Origin: Cristatella mucedo
Taxonomy: Eukaryota; Bryozoa; Phylactolaemata; Cristatellidae
NCBI GenBank assembly: GCA_009760855.2
Contig: WPIO01000001.1
Location: 20,529,501-20,593,500, forward strand
Length of the DNA: 64,000 nt
Direction: 5' to 3'
In this document: positions 11,285 through 23,185 of the stretch, piece by piece
Layout of the letters: each line of letters begins with the position of its first letter
Position numbering within the stretch: the stretch's first letter is position 1
Position numbers and translations under genes: made by a program
The notes under the pieces: generated by a model
The model's input: the letters and a program-made list of their open reading frames with translations, nothing else
Told to the model about the DNA's origin: nothing
Databases searched by the model: none

Positions 11285-13098
11285 CCCCTCGCTCTTTCTC
11301 CTATCCTCATCGCTCTCTCTCTCTCCCGAACTTATTCGTATTCTATATGCTTCAGTCGGTCAGATGTATGCACAATCAAACAGATTTTGTTACGGCAGTG
11401 ATTTTCAGGACGGTAAGCCGTACGTTTGCTTAGTTCAGCACACTTACTGTTGGTCCAGCTGGCGCATTAGTACATTGACAGGTCCTTTTTTACTCTACCC
11501 TTTACATGGCCTCTCCCCTCGCTGTCGAGCACGTTGCCGCCTACGGGTTCTTGGAGGGTTTCAGGTGGCTAACCATCTACAGACGGTCGCCGCGGGCCTT
11601 CGCATAGCGGTAAGGGCGGTGCTTTCGCTCTCAAGCCGGGAATTGGGAGTAATCCGAGCGAATCTTTATTGCCGCAGCAGGCGGAGCTGAAGGCACCGAG
11701 GCTCTCTGGCTGCAATATATGACTGCGACCAGCTGAGTCGGCAGATCCCAATCTTTAACCTATACATTTTCACTGCATTGCCAGCCGCAAATCCGGCAGC
11801 GATGCAGGCGATACGTTCACTAGATCGTCTGCATAGAAGATTGCCAACAGTAACAGTCTCGTTTACACGGCAGGCGAGCTATACTAGTCACATGCACTGG
11901 GAGCCGCAGACGTCGTAGCAGCAGACGACGTAAAACCCTGGCGTCACCGCGCGCACCGAAGTGCACCCAGAGCGCAGTCAGATGGCCAGTTCAATCCTCA
12001 CAGAAATATCGTACGGCTCGCTCAATTGCCGTACCGACTGCGAGCTACAGACTGTGGAAAAGGGTGCGCCCGTCTCACTAAGCACGCAACTCGGATCTGG
12101 GTCTAATAAACGAGCGGGTGCGCGAGTAAAGCCCGGCGGCACCTAGGGCAGGCCGATAGCAGAGCGGAAGGGTAAAAGCTGCGTAGAGCGCGTGGCTCGG
12201 CTGAGCCGATGTGAAGGTCGAGGTAGGCTGCGAGGTGATGCGCCGCGCCGCGCCGCTAAACTGCGCTGGACAAAAGCCCGCGCCGCACGCGCGCGCTAGC
12301 TATTGCGGTAGCACCGAAGCGCGGCAACGCGGCGAGCTAGCCGGCGGCTGCGACTGGCGAGCCGTGCAGCCAGTACTCACCTCCGTCAGCCCAGTGGCGG
12401 CGGTGGCGGCGGCAGCGAGAGCCGGAGCCGCGCAGGTGTACGCAGCCGCGGCGACCGAGCTGAGCGGGATCAGGACGAGCCTCATTCCTGGCCGAAGGAG
12501 ACGCGTGGAAAACGCTCCAGCCCTCGGCGTGGCTCAGCACGCGGCGGCTCGCGTGCGCGGGCGCCGAGAGGCGATTGGGACTTGCTCTATTGGATGCGGG
12601 GTTAATGGCTGAGAAATACGTTCACCCCTGACCTCGGAAAGGAAACGCGAGCTCGTCGTGGAGCTCGTCGGCAGAGGGCGCCGAGTTGCGCTGCACCCAG
12701 CTCATGGGCCGTCAGCGTCTGCGCTTCGGTAGTGGTTCGTACCCGCGACTAGTGGCAGCAGACCGAGTTTCTTTCTGCTTTTACTCTCGCTAGTACTAAG
12801 AGAAGCGCCACTCAGATATGGGGTCATTTCGTACCTCTCAGGGTTTTGTCGGGCTTCAGTTCTCTTACAGGCAGTCGCTCACAACTGCCCAGACACAGCT
12901 CTGGGAAGGTTAGCGGGCCGATCGTCCCCGTGCCAAACATTAATTGCACAGAACTTGTCACAGATGCGACGCTCAGACTAGCCGTATAATGACCGACTGA
13001 CGCAGCAGCGAGCCAGAGAGCCGGTTCCTGCCCAACGCACCCATTACTGAATACTTGCTTAGCGGCATGCTCGAGACTCGAGCCATATGGTAATTAGT

Positions 13099-13236
13099 GT
13101 TATAATTCATTTGTATAGCGCCCCAAGAGAACTTAATCTGTATTCAGGCACTTCACATATGCCTCAGGGCTCGAGCCCACGACCTCAGCCAGGCCTTGGT
13201 CGGGGCGAGCACCTTAACCACTGGACCAAACCAGCT
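13099..13236 (-). mobile_element. SINE1 copy
   Basis: Reads on the minus strand from agctggtttggtccagtgg (box A) through ggtcgtgggctcgagccc (box B) to the hairpin tail and caaatgaattataa. It interrupts copy 1 of the GC-rich block exactly where copy 2 is continuous, so it inserted after the duplication. Confidence 0.9.
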
Positions 13237-13300
13237 CGTCCGTGAAGCACTTCCTACTGACAAACAGTTATCAGTACCAAAACGAATCTTAAGTAAAACT

Positions 13301-13733
13301 AAAAAGCTGGAGGCGTTCGCGGGCGGCTGGTAGAGAGACTGCGTTTGATTGGTTGCTGGGCTCATGAGGTTGAACAATTTTGGAGCTACCGAATCTACTT
13401 GTCAGGATCCGGTTGTTTCGACTGTTAGTAATAACAGCAGCGTGCGATTCAGTTGAAAGATCCGCTAGAATCGCACGAAGAGCCATGGCGATACCGTCTC
13501 CAGACTCACGCACATATAATGTCTACAAGTGAGTTTTAGCGGCACCTGGACTCAAGTCTGAACCGCCGCAGACAAAGCCAGTTCGAGTTTGGGTGACAGA
13601 CATCGGTGACGCATCTGCGTGTAAGCTCGGTTAAGAACGCTGCAACAATACCTGCAAGCGTGGCGCGACTGTCAGACCATGTGAGCAATCCTAACACGTA
13701 TAACTCACAAAAATGTATCTCGGGAACGTAATG
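13301..13733. other. No recognisable gene
   Basis: Moderate GC; two short minus frames only. It may be the continuation of the duplicated block, but no match remains on the copy-2 side, which is cut by a LINE-A tail. Confidence 0.35.
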
Positions 13734-15900
13734 ACAATAATAATAATATATTCGCTATACCGCCATCGGAGAACTTAATCTCTTTCGAGGCAATTTAAGA
13801 ATTCTTCTAAGAAATCGTGGTCGAATGGTAGGTGGTAGCATGCTCAATGACATCAAGCATAACATGGTTAGATGTACAACGCCACAGGGTCAGCGAGCAA
13901 ATATGTTTTTTGGCAGCATGCGAAGTGTTGGCACACGTGAGCACACAAACAACGAATCACGAGGACCAACTAAATGCTGTGATAAAAAGATGAATTTTAG
14001 TTTCTTTTTAAATGTCGTCAAATCAGAGGATGTCGAGACGCCAATCGGAAGTGAGTTCCAGGCCTTGGGAGCATATGAACTACAGAAACGGCCTCCAAAG
14101 AACTTGAGGTAACAGGTGTAGCTAAACAATTAGATTCACAACAGCGAGTGGTACGATGCTTAGCATGGTGTAGGAATAGATCTGATAGGTAGGCTGGAGC
14201 TAGAGAATGAATGGACCTAAAAGTGAGTGACAGAACCTTAAAGTCGGTGCATTGCTTGACTGGAACCCAATGCAGGTCGGTGAGAAGTTGTGTGATGTGG
14301 CAACTGCCACGTTCACGATAGACAAGCCTGGCCGCAGAGCTGTGCACCGACTGAAAGCGACTGATTCCACAGGCCCGGTAGACCAGCTAGCAGTGAGTTA
14401 CAGATTTTGAGATGGGATGTCATGAATGCATGGGACCAATTTAGACGTAGTATTCCTGTCTAAGAAACCCCCAGATTTTAGCCGTGTAATGTGGTAGACT
14501 TGACTGTGAAGCTGCTGAGGTCTCTTAATGAATGGCCACATTTGAACAGGTCACCAAGATTTCGTGCAGATTAAACAGGAGATGTGCTGGCAGAGCCGAT
14601 TTTGAGCGTTAGGTGTTCAAATTTCTAAATCACACTTAGTTTGCATATAACTAGTAAGTTAGTTTTGCCGTCATTCAATTTAAAAAAAGTTTGCTGTCAT
14701 CCATGCACAACTATCATCAATACATGCAACAAAGTTGTGTAGGGAGTTCGATGTGCTCCAGGGCATGGAGGAATCAAAGCAAAGGTACAACTGAGTCTTA
14801 TCCGCATAGAAGTGAAAGCCCATGTTCTGCCTGTCAGTCGCATAGGAAAGAGGGAGAGTATAACCGTGAAAAGAACTGAACCTGGTACAGGGCCCTGAGG
14901 TACCCCATACGTCAGTGTTTTCTGGGATGGTCTTTGTCCGTTCACAGCAATACTCTCTGCTGCCCTGGCGAAATTAGATGCGATCGAGAAGGATTTGGTG
15001 ATCGATAGTATCAAAAGCTGCAGAAACATCGAGCAAAACAAGGAAGGAGATTCTACCTATGTCCGAATACCTAAAAGGTCGTCATACATCCGAAGCAATG
15101 CTGACTCTGTCTAGTCATTAGCTCTAAAATCATACTGGAATTTACTAGCTAGGTTTGAAGTTTTAATAAGTGAGTTCAGCCGGGCAATCACGACTCGTTC
15201 CAGTGTCTCTAATAGGAATTTTTTACAAGGGAGATTAGGTGGAAGTGGCTCGAGTTCTCTTGGTCTAGCTTTCATGAGTAGTGGCTTGACCACAGCCTTT
15301 TTTGAAAGGTGCTGGGACATGACCTGAGGCTAAGTACACACGTAGGTGTTAGTTATGAATGGCAGCAGCAGCAGACCTATGCATCGTAAAAACAGGACTG
15401 TAGGAACAGGGTCCCGAGGATTGTTTTTCATTGTGGATTGGGATATGAACTTCTGGATAAGGTCATTCGTAGCTTCCATGAATGTAGACAGTGAGGTGCT
15501 TTGCGAAATTGAGGGACTGGATTCCAGACGGGATGCTGCCACTTTAGGGATGGACTCCCTGATCTGTTCTATCGAGTCTACAAAAAAGCTACATAAGTGA
15601 TCGACTAGATCATCACGGGGATCAGTAGGTAAGGAGCTAACCAGGGAGTGGCTAAACAGACGGTTGATCGTGAACTTCAGCATTTTAGCATCATGCATGT
15701 GGGATTCAACAATGTTGTTGGACAAGGTGAGTTTGGCCTTTACTACAATTGATTGGTACGACCTACAGTAATCATCGTATGCCTGTCGATGGACAGTCAG
15801 TCCTGATAGCTAGCATGCTTTTTCACACTTTCGCTTGGTAGACTTAGCTAATGTAATGCTTATGGTAAACCATAGGCCGTCTGGACGAGGGCACCAACTG
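13734..15900 (-). mobile_element. LINE-A, long decayed copy (RT domain)
   Basis: From its 3' end at 13734 (ATT repeat, hairpin) the minus strand gives the ORF2 C-terminus (13890-14640). The RT core follows, with YGVPQGPVPGSVLF at about 14890 and a corrupted YADD region. Then come KKAVVKPLL and LERVVIARLNSLIKTSNLAS (15111-15320), and then the connector DPRDPVPTVLF with upstream linker (15330-15800). Several frameshifts and stops separate these parts. It is the most 5'-extended minus-strand LINE-A copy here and is inactive. Confidence 0.8.
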
Positions 15901-16863
15901 TGCCTAGTCAGATGTGCAAACTCGTCGAGCAGAGCAACATTCCATGGCCACTCAATGTCATACCCGCAAAGTATTAGACTTACCGTAAAAATTGATCGAC
16001 CCTCATTTGGCATCTCTATGTAAATGGCCTAATTCATAGGCTATCACGTAATTATGATAAAGGGAAGGCAATCACTTCACCGTCCATAATCCACATACGG
16101 TTCAAGCTTAATGCACATTATTATTAAGTGTTTCGCATGTAAAAATACTGATCGGTGATAATTCACTACTAAACCTTTACTAGCATCCGGCTTTGGTCCA
16201 GCTTCTGAACTTTACCAGACGCGCGGAGCAACTCTAAAAGGAATCAATTTTAACGACTGAAACAAAGACGGTAATATGTAGCTCATGATTTTAACCAGGA
16301 GTGTACCTATGAGAGCTTGATTTTAGTGCACTGCTTTTTGAAGTGCAATACAGTATTATGAAAGTGCTATAAGGCAAAGTACTTGTGCAGTTCAAGCTAC
16401 GTTCTGTCGGATGATCGGACTAAACTATCCGGTCTGAGTCCCAGGCGCGACTTCCGTGGATGAAGTGACCCACCTTAATCATTTCGCCTGGAGAACATAA
16501 CATGATGAGGTCATTCTTCTTCAAACTCTGTTCATAGTGAAATGTCCTGCGAATAATGTAATGTACAAAGTCCAACGAGTAGCCAATGATGAATGCTGAA
16601 AATGGAGTGGGCTACAGAAATTGTTCTCGATCCCTAAACACACTTGTCTTACAAAGAAATGAATCTTAAGTCTAATCGAACATTCTCCTCTTGTCTTAAG
16701 GCAGGCTCGATAGTCCTTAACTGCATCATCCCTGAAAGTCTCACCACGGGCAGAAGGCTTGCGAGGGTACTTGACCGATATTTCAGGTTCTCAGCCGATT
16801 ACAAAGAGTTGCAGAAACTTGGCTCTCAGAATGCTACACAGTGCGAGCTTAGACTGTTGTCTC
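15901..16863. other. No recognisable gene
   Basis: Frames at 15835-16023 and 16644-16943 have no recognisable content, except that the latter runs into the LINE-A start. Nothing else seen. Confidence 0.4.
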
Positions 16864-16864
16864 A

Positions 16865-18362
16865 TCACCTGCCGTCTGTAGGTAGTGAAACTTCAAACCT
16901 TGCTAGTAAGTTCCAGTCTGACTTTAGAGTAATACCTCCATAGAGTCAACATTGCTTTGGGTGTACGACGACCTACTTAGGAATGCAGACATGGGTAGAG
17001 TATCTGATTTTTTGCTCGATCGTTCGATAGCATTTGATACTATCGGTCATCGAGTCCTTCTTGTGCATTTCTCATCTCGCCTGGCCATCACTGGCACTGC
17101 TCTGCAATGGTTCAGGTCCTATCTCAGTGGGAGACTCCATAATATTTTTGTGAATGGCAAAAATCATCCGAGGTCTTCTGAAATATGGGGTATATCAGGG
17201 CTCCTGCTTGGTCCGGTTTTTTCATGATCTATACTCTCCTTCTTGCCGTTGTGATTGCCAAGCAAAATCTAAGCTTTCACTTGTATGCAGGTGACAATTA
17301 GTTGTATCTTTGCTTTGATCCCTCCCAACCATCGAGAAAGTCAAATTCTCTCAGCTCCCTTGCAGTGGGTATTGATGACATCTGCACCTGGTTAGCAGCT
17401 TCTTTTCTTCAATGATAAAACGAACTTACTATTTATGGGAAAAACAAGTGTAATTCAGAAATTGGAAAGGCTAACACTAAAAGTCGGCTCTGATAGCATA
17501 TCTCCTGCTGAACCTGCACGAAATCCAGGTGTCATGTTCCAAAGTGACCTTTCGTTAGACGACCACATCAGCTCCACAATCAAGTCTGCCTACTTTCAGC
17601 TACATAACATTGCTAAAATTCGGGCTTGTTTAGGCAGGGATACTATATCTAAGTTGGTCCATGCAATTGTGACATCCCGTTTTGACTTCTGTAATCCACT
17701 GCTTTCTGGCCTACCGGGATGGGATCAGGCACTTACAGCTGGTACAATACTCTGCAGCTAGACTTGTCTGTCGTGAGCTTCGCAGTTCCCACATCGCGCC
17801 ACTTTTTTGGCGTCCTGCATTGGCTACCAGTCAAGCAACGGATTGACTTCAAGGTTTCGTCTCTCACTTTTTGGTCCCTCATTCATTGGCTCCAGCCTAC
17901 CTATCGGATCTGCTCACTTTCCAGGCTAAGCATCGTGCCACCCACTTTCGGAATCAAAGTGTTTACCTATACCTTGTACAAACCTCAAATACTTTTGAGA
18001 CCGCACATTTAGTTCGTATGCTCCCAAAGCCTAGAACTCACCCCGAATTCCGTCACGACATCCCCTGACTTGACCACATTAAAAAAAATTCAAACGCACC
18101 TATTTATAACAGCTTTTAGTGGGTCCCTGTGATTTTACCTTTGTATGCCTATACGTGCTGAACCGTTGCATGCTGCCACTGACCACACTTAGATGCTCAC
18201 CCTGTGCATGTCACTCCTAACCATTATTATTCATATTGCTTATCACGCATGATACTACTCACCATTCGATTGTGTTTCCTTTGCAGCTAATTTGAAGCGC
18301 CTAGAAAGAGATTAAGTTCTCTGATGGTGCTTTATCAAGTGTATTATTGTTATTATTGTAAG
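16865..18362 (+). mobile_element. LINE-A copy with partial RT
   Basis: Starts with ETSNLASKFQSDFR, then LLRNADMGRVSDFLLDRSIA (motif with FDTI), ALQWFRSYLSG and ISGLLLGPVFS in place of PQGSVLGP. The catalytic box reads YAGD instead of YADD at about 17285. The C-terminal region runs 17435-18130 with frameshifts at about 17740 and 17860. The terminal hairpin and short TTATT tail are at 18295-18362. It is broken and inactive. Confidence 0.85.
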
Positions 18363-18399
18363 TCAAAGCAGCAACATTTAGTGCGGGTGCCAATTATGG

Positions 18400-18660
18400 A
18401 ATCTATATGAATATCAATACTTGTTGAGTGCTTGTTGAACTTTGCGTCGCTCTCTATTCAATAGGGCTCTTCAACATGAACTCATAGTAATTATCTCTCT
18501 ATAGCTAGCGCCGTTAGGATGGCTGGGCTTGCGGCCTCGGACAGTGAATTTAGAAGCCGCCGCAGATAACTTATAAAATCATTGTCTTAGTAACAGAGGC
18601 TAGAAACCATCCATTTTTCTAATTAAACAGCGTTTGGTTTAATGTTTAGATAGGCATTTA
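18400..18660. repeat. Dispersed repeat, paired with 30290-30440
   Basis: gctgggcttgcggcc, ggacagtga and agaagcc at 18520-18560 match gctgggcttgcggct, ggacaatga and agaagcc at 30330-30370. A weaker match continues about 100 bases (aaaccatccat / aaaccatgcat). The family is unknown. Confidence 0.5.
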
Positions 18661-18727
18661 ACTGATGCTTTCGCGAAATATGTAAACTGCATTTCAAAGC
18701 AATTTCTTTAACATATACAGTAAATAT

Positions 18728-18732
18728 ATGCA

Positions 18733-18822
<90 letters not shown>
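18728..18822. repeat. (TA)n microsatellite with ATGTAT variants
   Basis: Nearly 95 bases of alternating TA with three GTA interruptions. Confidence 0.97.
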
Positions 18823-18823
<1 letters not shown>

Positions 18824-19567
18824 CTCGTTTTCGGAAATGGTAGGTGGATCGTTGTTGACGCTGTTCTTCGTGGGACTCGGTTTTTATTCATAGGTATTAC
18901 ATTAGTTAAGCCTGCAATAAGTGCGCCTTTACAACGTAAGTCATTGAGCCTTTCTCTTGTAACCTGGTTCTTTTTCACACCGAGGCACTCACATAGACGA
19001 TGTAACCATTATGCAAGCATAGCTGCAATAGGGTTGCATGGTGTTTTATAGACGTTCAACATGCATCTCCCTTGATAGACTGAATTGTGGTACTCCCAAG
19101 TTGATAAGTTATAGCCACCTTGCTGACCCTCTACCAGCGGTAGTGAATGCTGCTTACGGCTCAAATAAACAGCTACTGACCGAATGTAGCCAAAGTACGC
19201 ACTGGTGAGACGCTGGATTGCTAATTCATCATAATTCGTGCGATAGCTCTGGCGATTATTAGTGGCTTCTGAATTATAACCTATAGTATCCGAACGCGAC
19301 ACGAATTAACTAGTCGGTTGTGCTTCGGGCTTCGAAACTGATGGTTATTCTGTTGTCTTCGAAGTGAGCTGTACGATATGGCTTTTAAAATCGTGCCTCT
19401 CGGTTGAATCTCTCGTTAGTAGTGACTCGACTTGTAAAAAGAGGCAGCAACGGCGACTCGGTAGCCGTGCTGGAAAGGACCAGCTTCGCCGGCATTTATC
19501 GCCCGCCAGGCAAGGACTACTACCGTCGTCACGAGTGCTGCATTCGCAGAGCGTTGCTTCGGTGCAG
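18823..19567. other. No recognisable gene
   Basis: Frames at 19009-19302 (minus) and 19364-19595 (plus, two frames) have no recognisable content. Confidence 0.4.
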
Positions 19568-20035
19568 TAATAATAATAATAACATATTTGTGTAGCGTCC
19601 TTAGAGAACTAAATCTCTCTAGGCACTTGGCAGATGCTTCATATAAAGCCTTACCAAATGTTGGGTGCTAGCAATTAGGGTTCCGCCCCCGATTGTTAAA
19701 CGAGTTGGCTGCACCGCCTGACGATCGGTGTGGTATGCGGTGAGCAGATGAGTCTTTAGACGAGTTCTAAGCGACGCTATGGTAATGCAGATGTTGACGG
19801 AAGCAGGAAGCGAGGTCCAAACTTCAGGTGCCTAAGCACAGAAGGCCATATCATCAAGCGATTTCCTACCAGTACGACGTGAGGTGAGGCGACTGGAAGT
19901 CCAGCTCCGAATAGTACGACAGCATACTGGAGGAGCTAGTAGGTCGGATAGGCAGGTCGGTGGTGCAAGCGAGTGAGGCGACCTGTTGGCCAGAGAGAGT
20001 ATCTCCTTGTAGGTAATGTACTCGCCCTTCTCCAC
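19568..20035 (-). mobile_element. LINE-C 3' fragment
   Basis: The minus strand reads SRLTSRRTGRKSLDDMAFCA, then APEVWTSLPASVNICIT and LKTHLLTAYHTD. This is the equivalent of the DRAFSSYAPKAWNSLP..FKRNLKTHLF end of LINE-A but clearly another family. The tail (gtgcctagagagatttagtt / ctctaaggacgct, then TTATTATT) shares the LINE-A hairpin. It is 5' truncated at about 20035. The same junction and part of the fragment are present in copy 1 of the duplicated block (10910-11095). Confidence 0.7.
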
Positions 20036-20744
20036 CAAAGCACTTCTGCCGCTATAACTCTAAGCGACCCCGCTCTATCCCGCATGTTTATATGCTATGC
20101 ATTTTGTGAGGCGAATACGAGGCCGAGGAATGACGCCGCAATAAATGACACCTTAAGAAACGCTCATGCAAAAAACGTCACGCCGACGAAGGCTTCAAAT
20201 GTGAATTTGGAACGCGTCTTCGCTCGAGCCTGCGTGATATAGCCACCTGATTTCCATGATCTAGTATCGGCCCTTATATATGCTATCTTATCAAGGGAGC
20301 CTGCAAAAAATCTAGATCAAAGGACGAGGTCGTCGACAGACATCGAATAACAGCCTCCAAAATGAAAGGCCAACATTAAAGGGCCGCACACTAACCAACG
20401 CATGAAGATCGCATCACAAGCCCCACAGCCGGTTCTGTATATCTGCAAAAGCTCAAACAGCTGTCACTCTGGACCTAAACTATGGGCAGATATTCGCCGC
20501 GGGATCAAAGCAAGTTGGTGAGTGGGTGGGGCTTCCGCTCTCCAGCCAGGGATTGGAGTAATCCAGAGTGCGAGTCTTTATTGCCGCAGCAAACAGGCGG
20601 AAAGTAGCCATTCCTCTCCAGCCATTACATAAGCGAGGACATTGAATCAACTGGGCTCATTCTTGTAACCCATATTTTGACTTCCTTTTCAACCGCAACA
20701 AACCGGAAGCAATACTGAGGTCAAGGTGCTTGCCATTGACCACC

Positions 20745-20910
20745 AAGGCCGTGATGGCACACTGATAGGGCGGTTGGTTTTCACGACCTCGGTCTCAAGA
20801 TCGTGGGTTCGAATCCTGCGGTGAGCGATCCTGTATCGCCACTGCAAACGGTGGCGATAGCCGTAAAGGCTCCTCTGTCGCTATACAAAAGAGGCTGCTA
20901 AACCAGCGAG
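20745..20910 (+). mobile_element. SINE2 copy
   Basis: tRNA-like head with gccgtgatggcaca and box B gggttcgaatcc. The SINE2 body contains cgccactgcaaacggtgg and agccgtaaaggctcctctgt, and it ends ctatacaaaagaggctg. Confidence 0.85.
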
Positions 20911-20927
20911 CATTTTCAAGTGCGCAC

Positions 20928-21005
20928 GCTCGAGCGCCGCGGCATACGCGAAGCACCTGCTTAGAGATTCCGATCTCTTTGAGCGTTGTACGAATGAGTT
21001 ATACT
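20928..21005 (+). mobile_element. SINE1 3' part
   Basis: gctcgagcgccgcggcata and gaagcacctgcttagagatt / atctctttgagcgttgtac match SINE1 from box B to the tail. It directly follows SINE2, so either a dimer formed or SINE2 inserted next to an older copy. Confidence 0.65.
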
Positions 21006-22074
21006 ACATTGTGCGTTCATAAAATTATCTGCGGAAAATATTGCCAAAGTCGAGCGTTTCGTTTTTATTGCAAGCGAGCTCGAACAATCCTGGCTCTGCC
21101 GCGCGCACCGCAATGCACCCGGAGCGCATTCTCCACGACCACCTGTTCAACCCTAAGAGTGACATTTCGCTGCGTCTTGCTGCATTGCCACTGTGCCTTT
21201 CTTAAGCTGTTTGAGAGCGCAAATAACCAGCCCGTCTCGGTTACCGCACAGCCCGGGTCTGGTTCCAACAAGCGGACGGGTTTGCGATCAAAAGCCGGCG
21301 CGCCTGGAGCGAGCGAGTTGCAACGTTGCAGGGGGACGAGGAAGCCACCGACAGCGGGACGGACGGGCAATGCGGCTCGGCTGAGCCGAAGCGAAGGTCG
21401 GAGCAGCTCGCTCAGCTCGAGCCGCGCCAGCCGTGAAACTGCGCCGCACAAACGAGCACGCCGCAACGACCGATTAAGGAACGTCGCACCGCAGCGACGC
21501 GGCGAGCCAGGCGGCCGCGCCGGCTGCGACTGTCTAGCCGCGGCCGGCGCTGGGCTTTGCCCGACTAACGAGAGAGTCAGAGCTTCGCTTGTCTTCAGTC
21601 GAGCTCGGTGAACATCGCTTGGGGCGGGGTTTACGGTGCTGAGAAATCGATTCACCCCTGGCCTCAATGAGGAAAGGAGCCGACGCGGGAGCTCAGGGTC
21701 GGCAGGTGGGTGGGCTGGGGGGCGCCGAGCTGCGCCGCTCCCCGCTCGCTGGCCGTCCTAGTCTGCAAAGCTTCGATAGCGGTGCGGACCCCCACCCCCC
21801 GATAAGAGGCAGGTGATCGCGTTTCTTTCAGCTTCCTCTCGCGAGAAGTGAGAGATAGCAGCACCTCAAGTATTGGGCCATTTCGTAATTCCGTTCAGGA
21901 ATCTCGTTAAGATAATCTCTCACTGCTGTCTAGATATCGGAAGCTGTGGGAAGCGAAGCGGGTAGATGGTTCGCGTGATAAACAGTCACGGCGCTAAACT
22001 GTCACTGGACGGAGCTGCAGGCGGTCCAATGGTCAGAATATCCCCGCACTGACACCTATCGTTTCTAAAAAAAA

Positions 22075-22285
22075 AAATAATAATAATACACTTGATAAAG
22101 TGCCCTCAGAGAACTTAATCTCTTTCTAGGCGCTTTACATTTGCTGCAAAGGAAACGCGATGGAACGGTGAGTGGTATCGTGCTTGATAAGCAACATGAA
22201 TAACGTGGTTAGCGGTGACATGCACAGGGTCAGCATGCAAGTGTGGTTAGTGGCAGCATGCACGGTGTCAGTTTACAGGCTCTGC
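22075..22285 (-). mobile_element. LINE-A 3' UTR insertion
   Basis: Starts with (AAT)n and continues cttgataaagtgccctcaga, the hairpin, gctgcaaaggaaacgcgat, and the conserved UTR words ataacgtggttag and cacagggtcagcatgcaa. It has only UTR, no ORF2. It interrupts copy 2 of the GC-rich block. Confidence 0.85.
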
Positions 22286-22442
22286 GGTCTGAGGCAGCGA
22301 GGCGTCGGCGTCCTGCTTGCTACGCCTTCACTGACTACTCGCTCGACGGCGCGTGCTCGAGACTCGACTCATCTGATATCAACTGTCCTTGAAGCACTTC
22401 CTACAGATTACGAGCGTGCACCAGTCTCGTTTTCTTTCTCCT

Positions 22443-23002
22443 AAGAATAATGATAATAACAACACACCTGATAAAGAGCTCTCAGAGAAAGCAATCTCTT
22501 CACGAGACACTATACATTTGTTGCAATGGAAACACGACCGAATGGTGAGTGGTAGCATGTTCGATAAACAACAAGAATAACATGGTTAGGGTGGCGTGGA
22601 CAGGTCAGCATGCAAGTGTGGTTGTGGCTGCATGTAACAGTGTCAGCAAGCATTAGCACAGAAAATTTGAATCACAGAGACCCACTAAATGCTGTCATAA
22701 ATAGTGGCGTTTTTAATTTGCTTTTTAATTTGGTCAAGTCAGGGGATGTCGCGACGATGGTTGGGAGTGAGTTCTAGGCTTTGGGAGCCTATGAACTAAA
22801 TGACCGTCCCCAAAGGATTTGAGGTTTGCACCAGTTTAGGTAAACATTTATATTCCGAAAAGCGTGTGTTACTATGCTTAGCCTGGTGTGGGAGTAGATC
22901 TGATAGGTAGGCTGGCGCCAAATAATGATGAGACCTAAACGTGGGTGACACAACCTTGAAGTCGATCCGTTGCTGACTGGTAACCAGTGCAAGTCGGCGA
23001 GA
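22443..23002 (-). mobile_element. LINE-A copy, 3' UTR and end of ORF2
   Basis: Degraded ATT tail and hairpin, UTR, then the last part of ORF2 (gttctaggctttgggagcctatgaac region) up to the LHWLPV block. It ends where SINE2 begins. Confidence 0.8.
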
Positions 23003-23185
23003 ATAAATAAATAAATCCTAGCTGATTAAACAGCCTCTTTTTGTATAGCGACAGAAGAGCCTTTACGGCTATCACCACCGCTTGCACTGGCGATAAAGAA
23101 TCGCCCACTGCAGGAATCGAACTCACGACCTCGGAACGGAGGTCGTGAAAGCAACCACCTTACCTAGTGTGCCATTATGGCTCAC
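23003..23185 (-). mobile_element. SINE2 copy
   Basis: The minus strand reads gtgagccataatggcacac, box A taggtaaggtgg, a near palindrome cacgacctc/gaggtcgtg and box B agttcgattcc, then gtggtgatagccgtaaaggc and an aggctgtttaatcag end with a TTTA-rich tail. Confidence 0.9.

Larger units (their letters stand above)
10895..13300. repeat. GC-rich duplicated block, copy 1
   Basis: Homologous in order to 19810-22440. Landmarks are caagcgagtgaggc..acctgttggccagag (11050 / 19965), tctttattgccgcagca (11665 / 20575), ccgcgcgcaccg (11948 / 21098), ggctcggctgagccga (12191 / 21373), gctgagaaat..ttcacccctg (12608 / 21638), gcatgctcgagactcg (13066 / 22350) and gaagcacttcctac (13242 / 22392). CpG is dense from 11940 to 12750. 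Copy 1 has a long TC microsatellite and a SINE1 that copy 2 lacks. Open frames in the block are not conserved between copies. Confidence 0.75.
19810..22440. repeat. GC-rich duplicated block, copy 2
   Basis: Partner of 10895-13300 (landmarks given there). CpG-dense between 21060 and 21830. It is interrupted by SINE2 plus a SINE1 piece (20745-21005) and by a LINE-A tail (22075-22285), all absent from copy 1. Long open frames on both strands (20979-21611 plus, 21065-21667 minus) do not correspond to frames in copy 1, which argues against coding. Confidence 0.75.

Noticed and set aside
11032-11401. Long Arg/Glu and Ser/Leu frames
   Set aside because: Products of the TC microsatellite.
12211-12612. 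133-residue plus frame in copy 1 of the GC-rich block
   Set aside because: Ala/Arg-rich, overlapping frames on the other strand, no counterpart frame in copy 2.
20979-21667. Overlapping 210- and 200-residue frames on opposite strands
   Set aside because: They lie in the CpG-rich duplicated block and are not conserved in the other copy (11.9-12.7 kb). They are stop-poor because of GC content.
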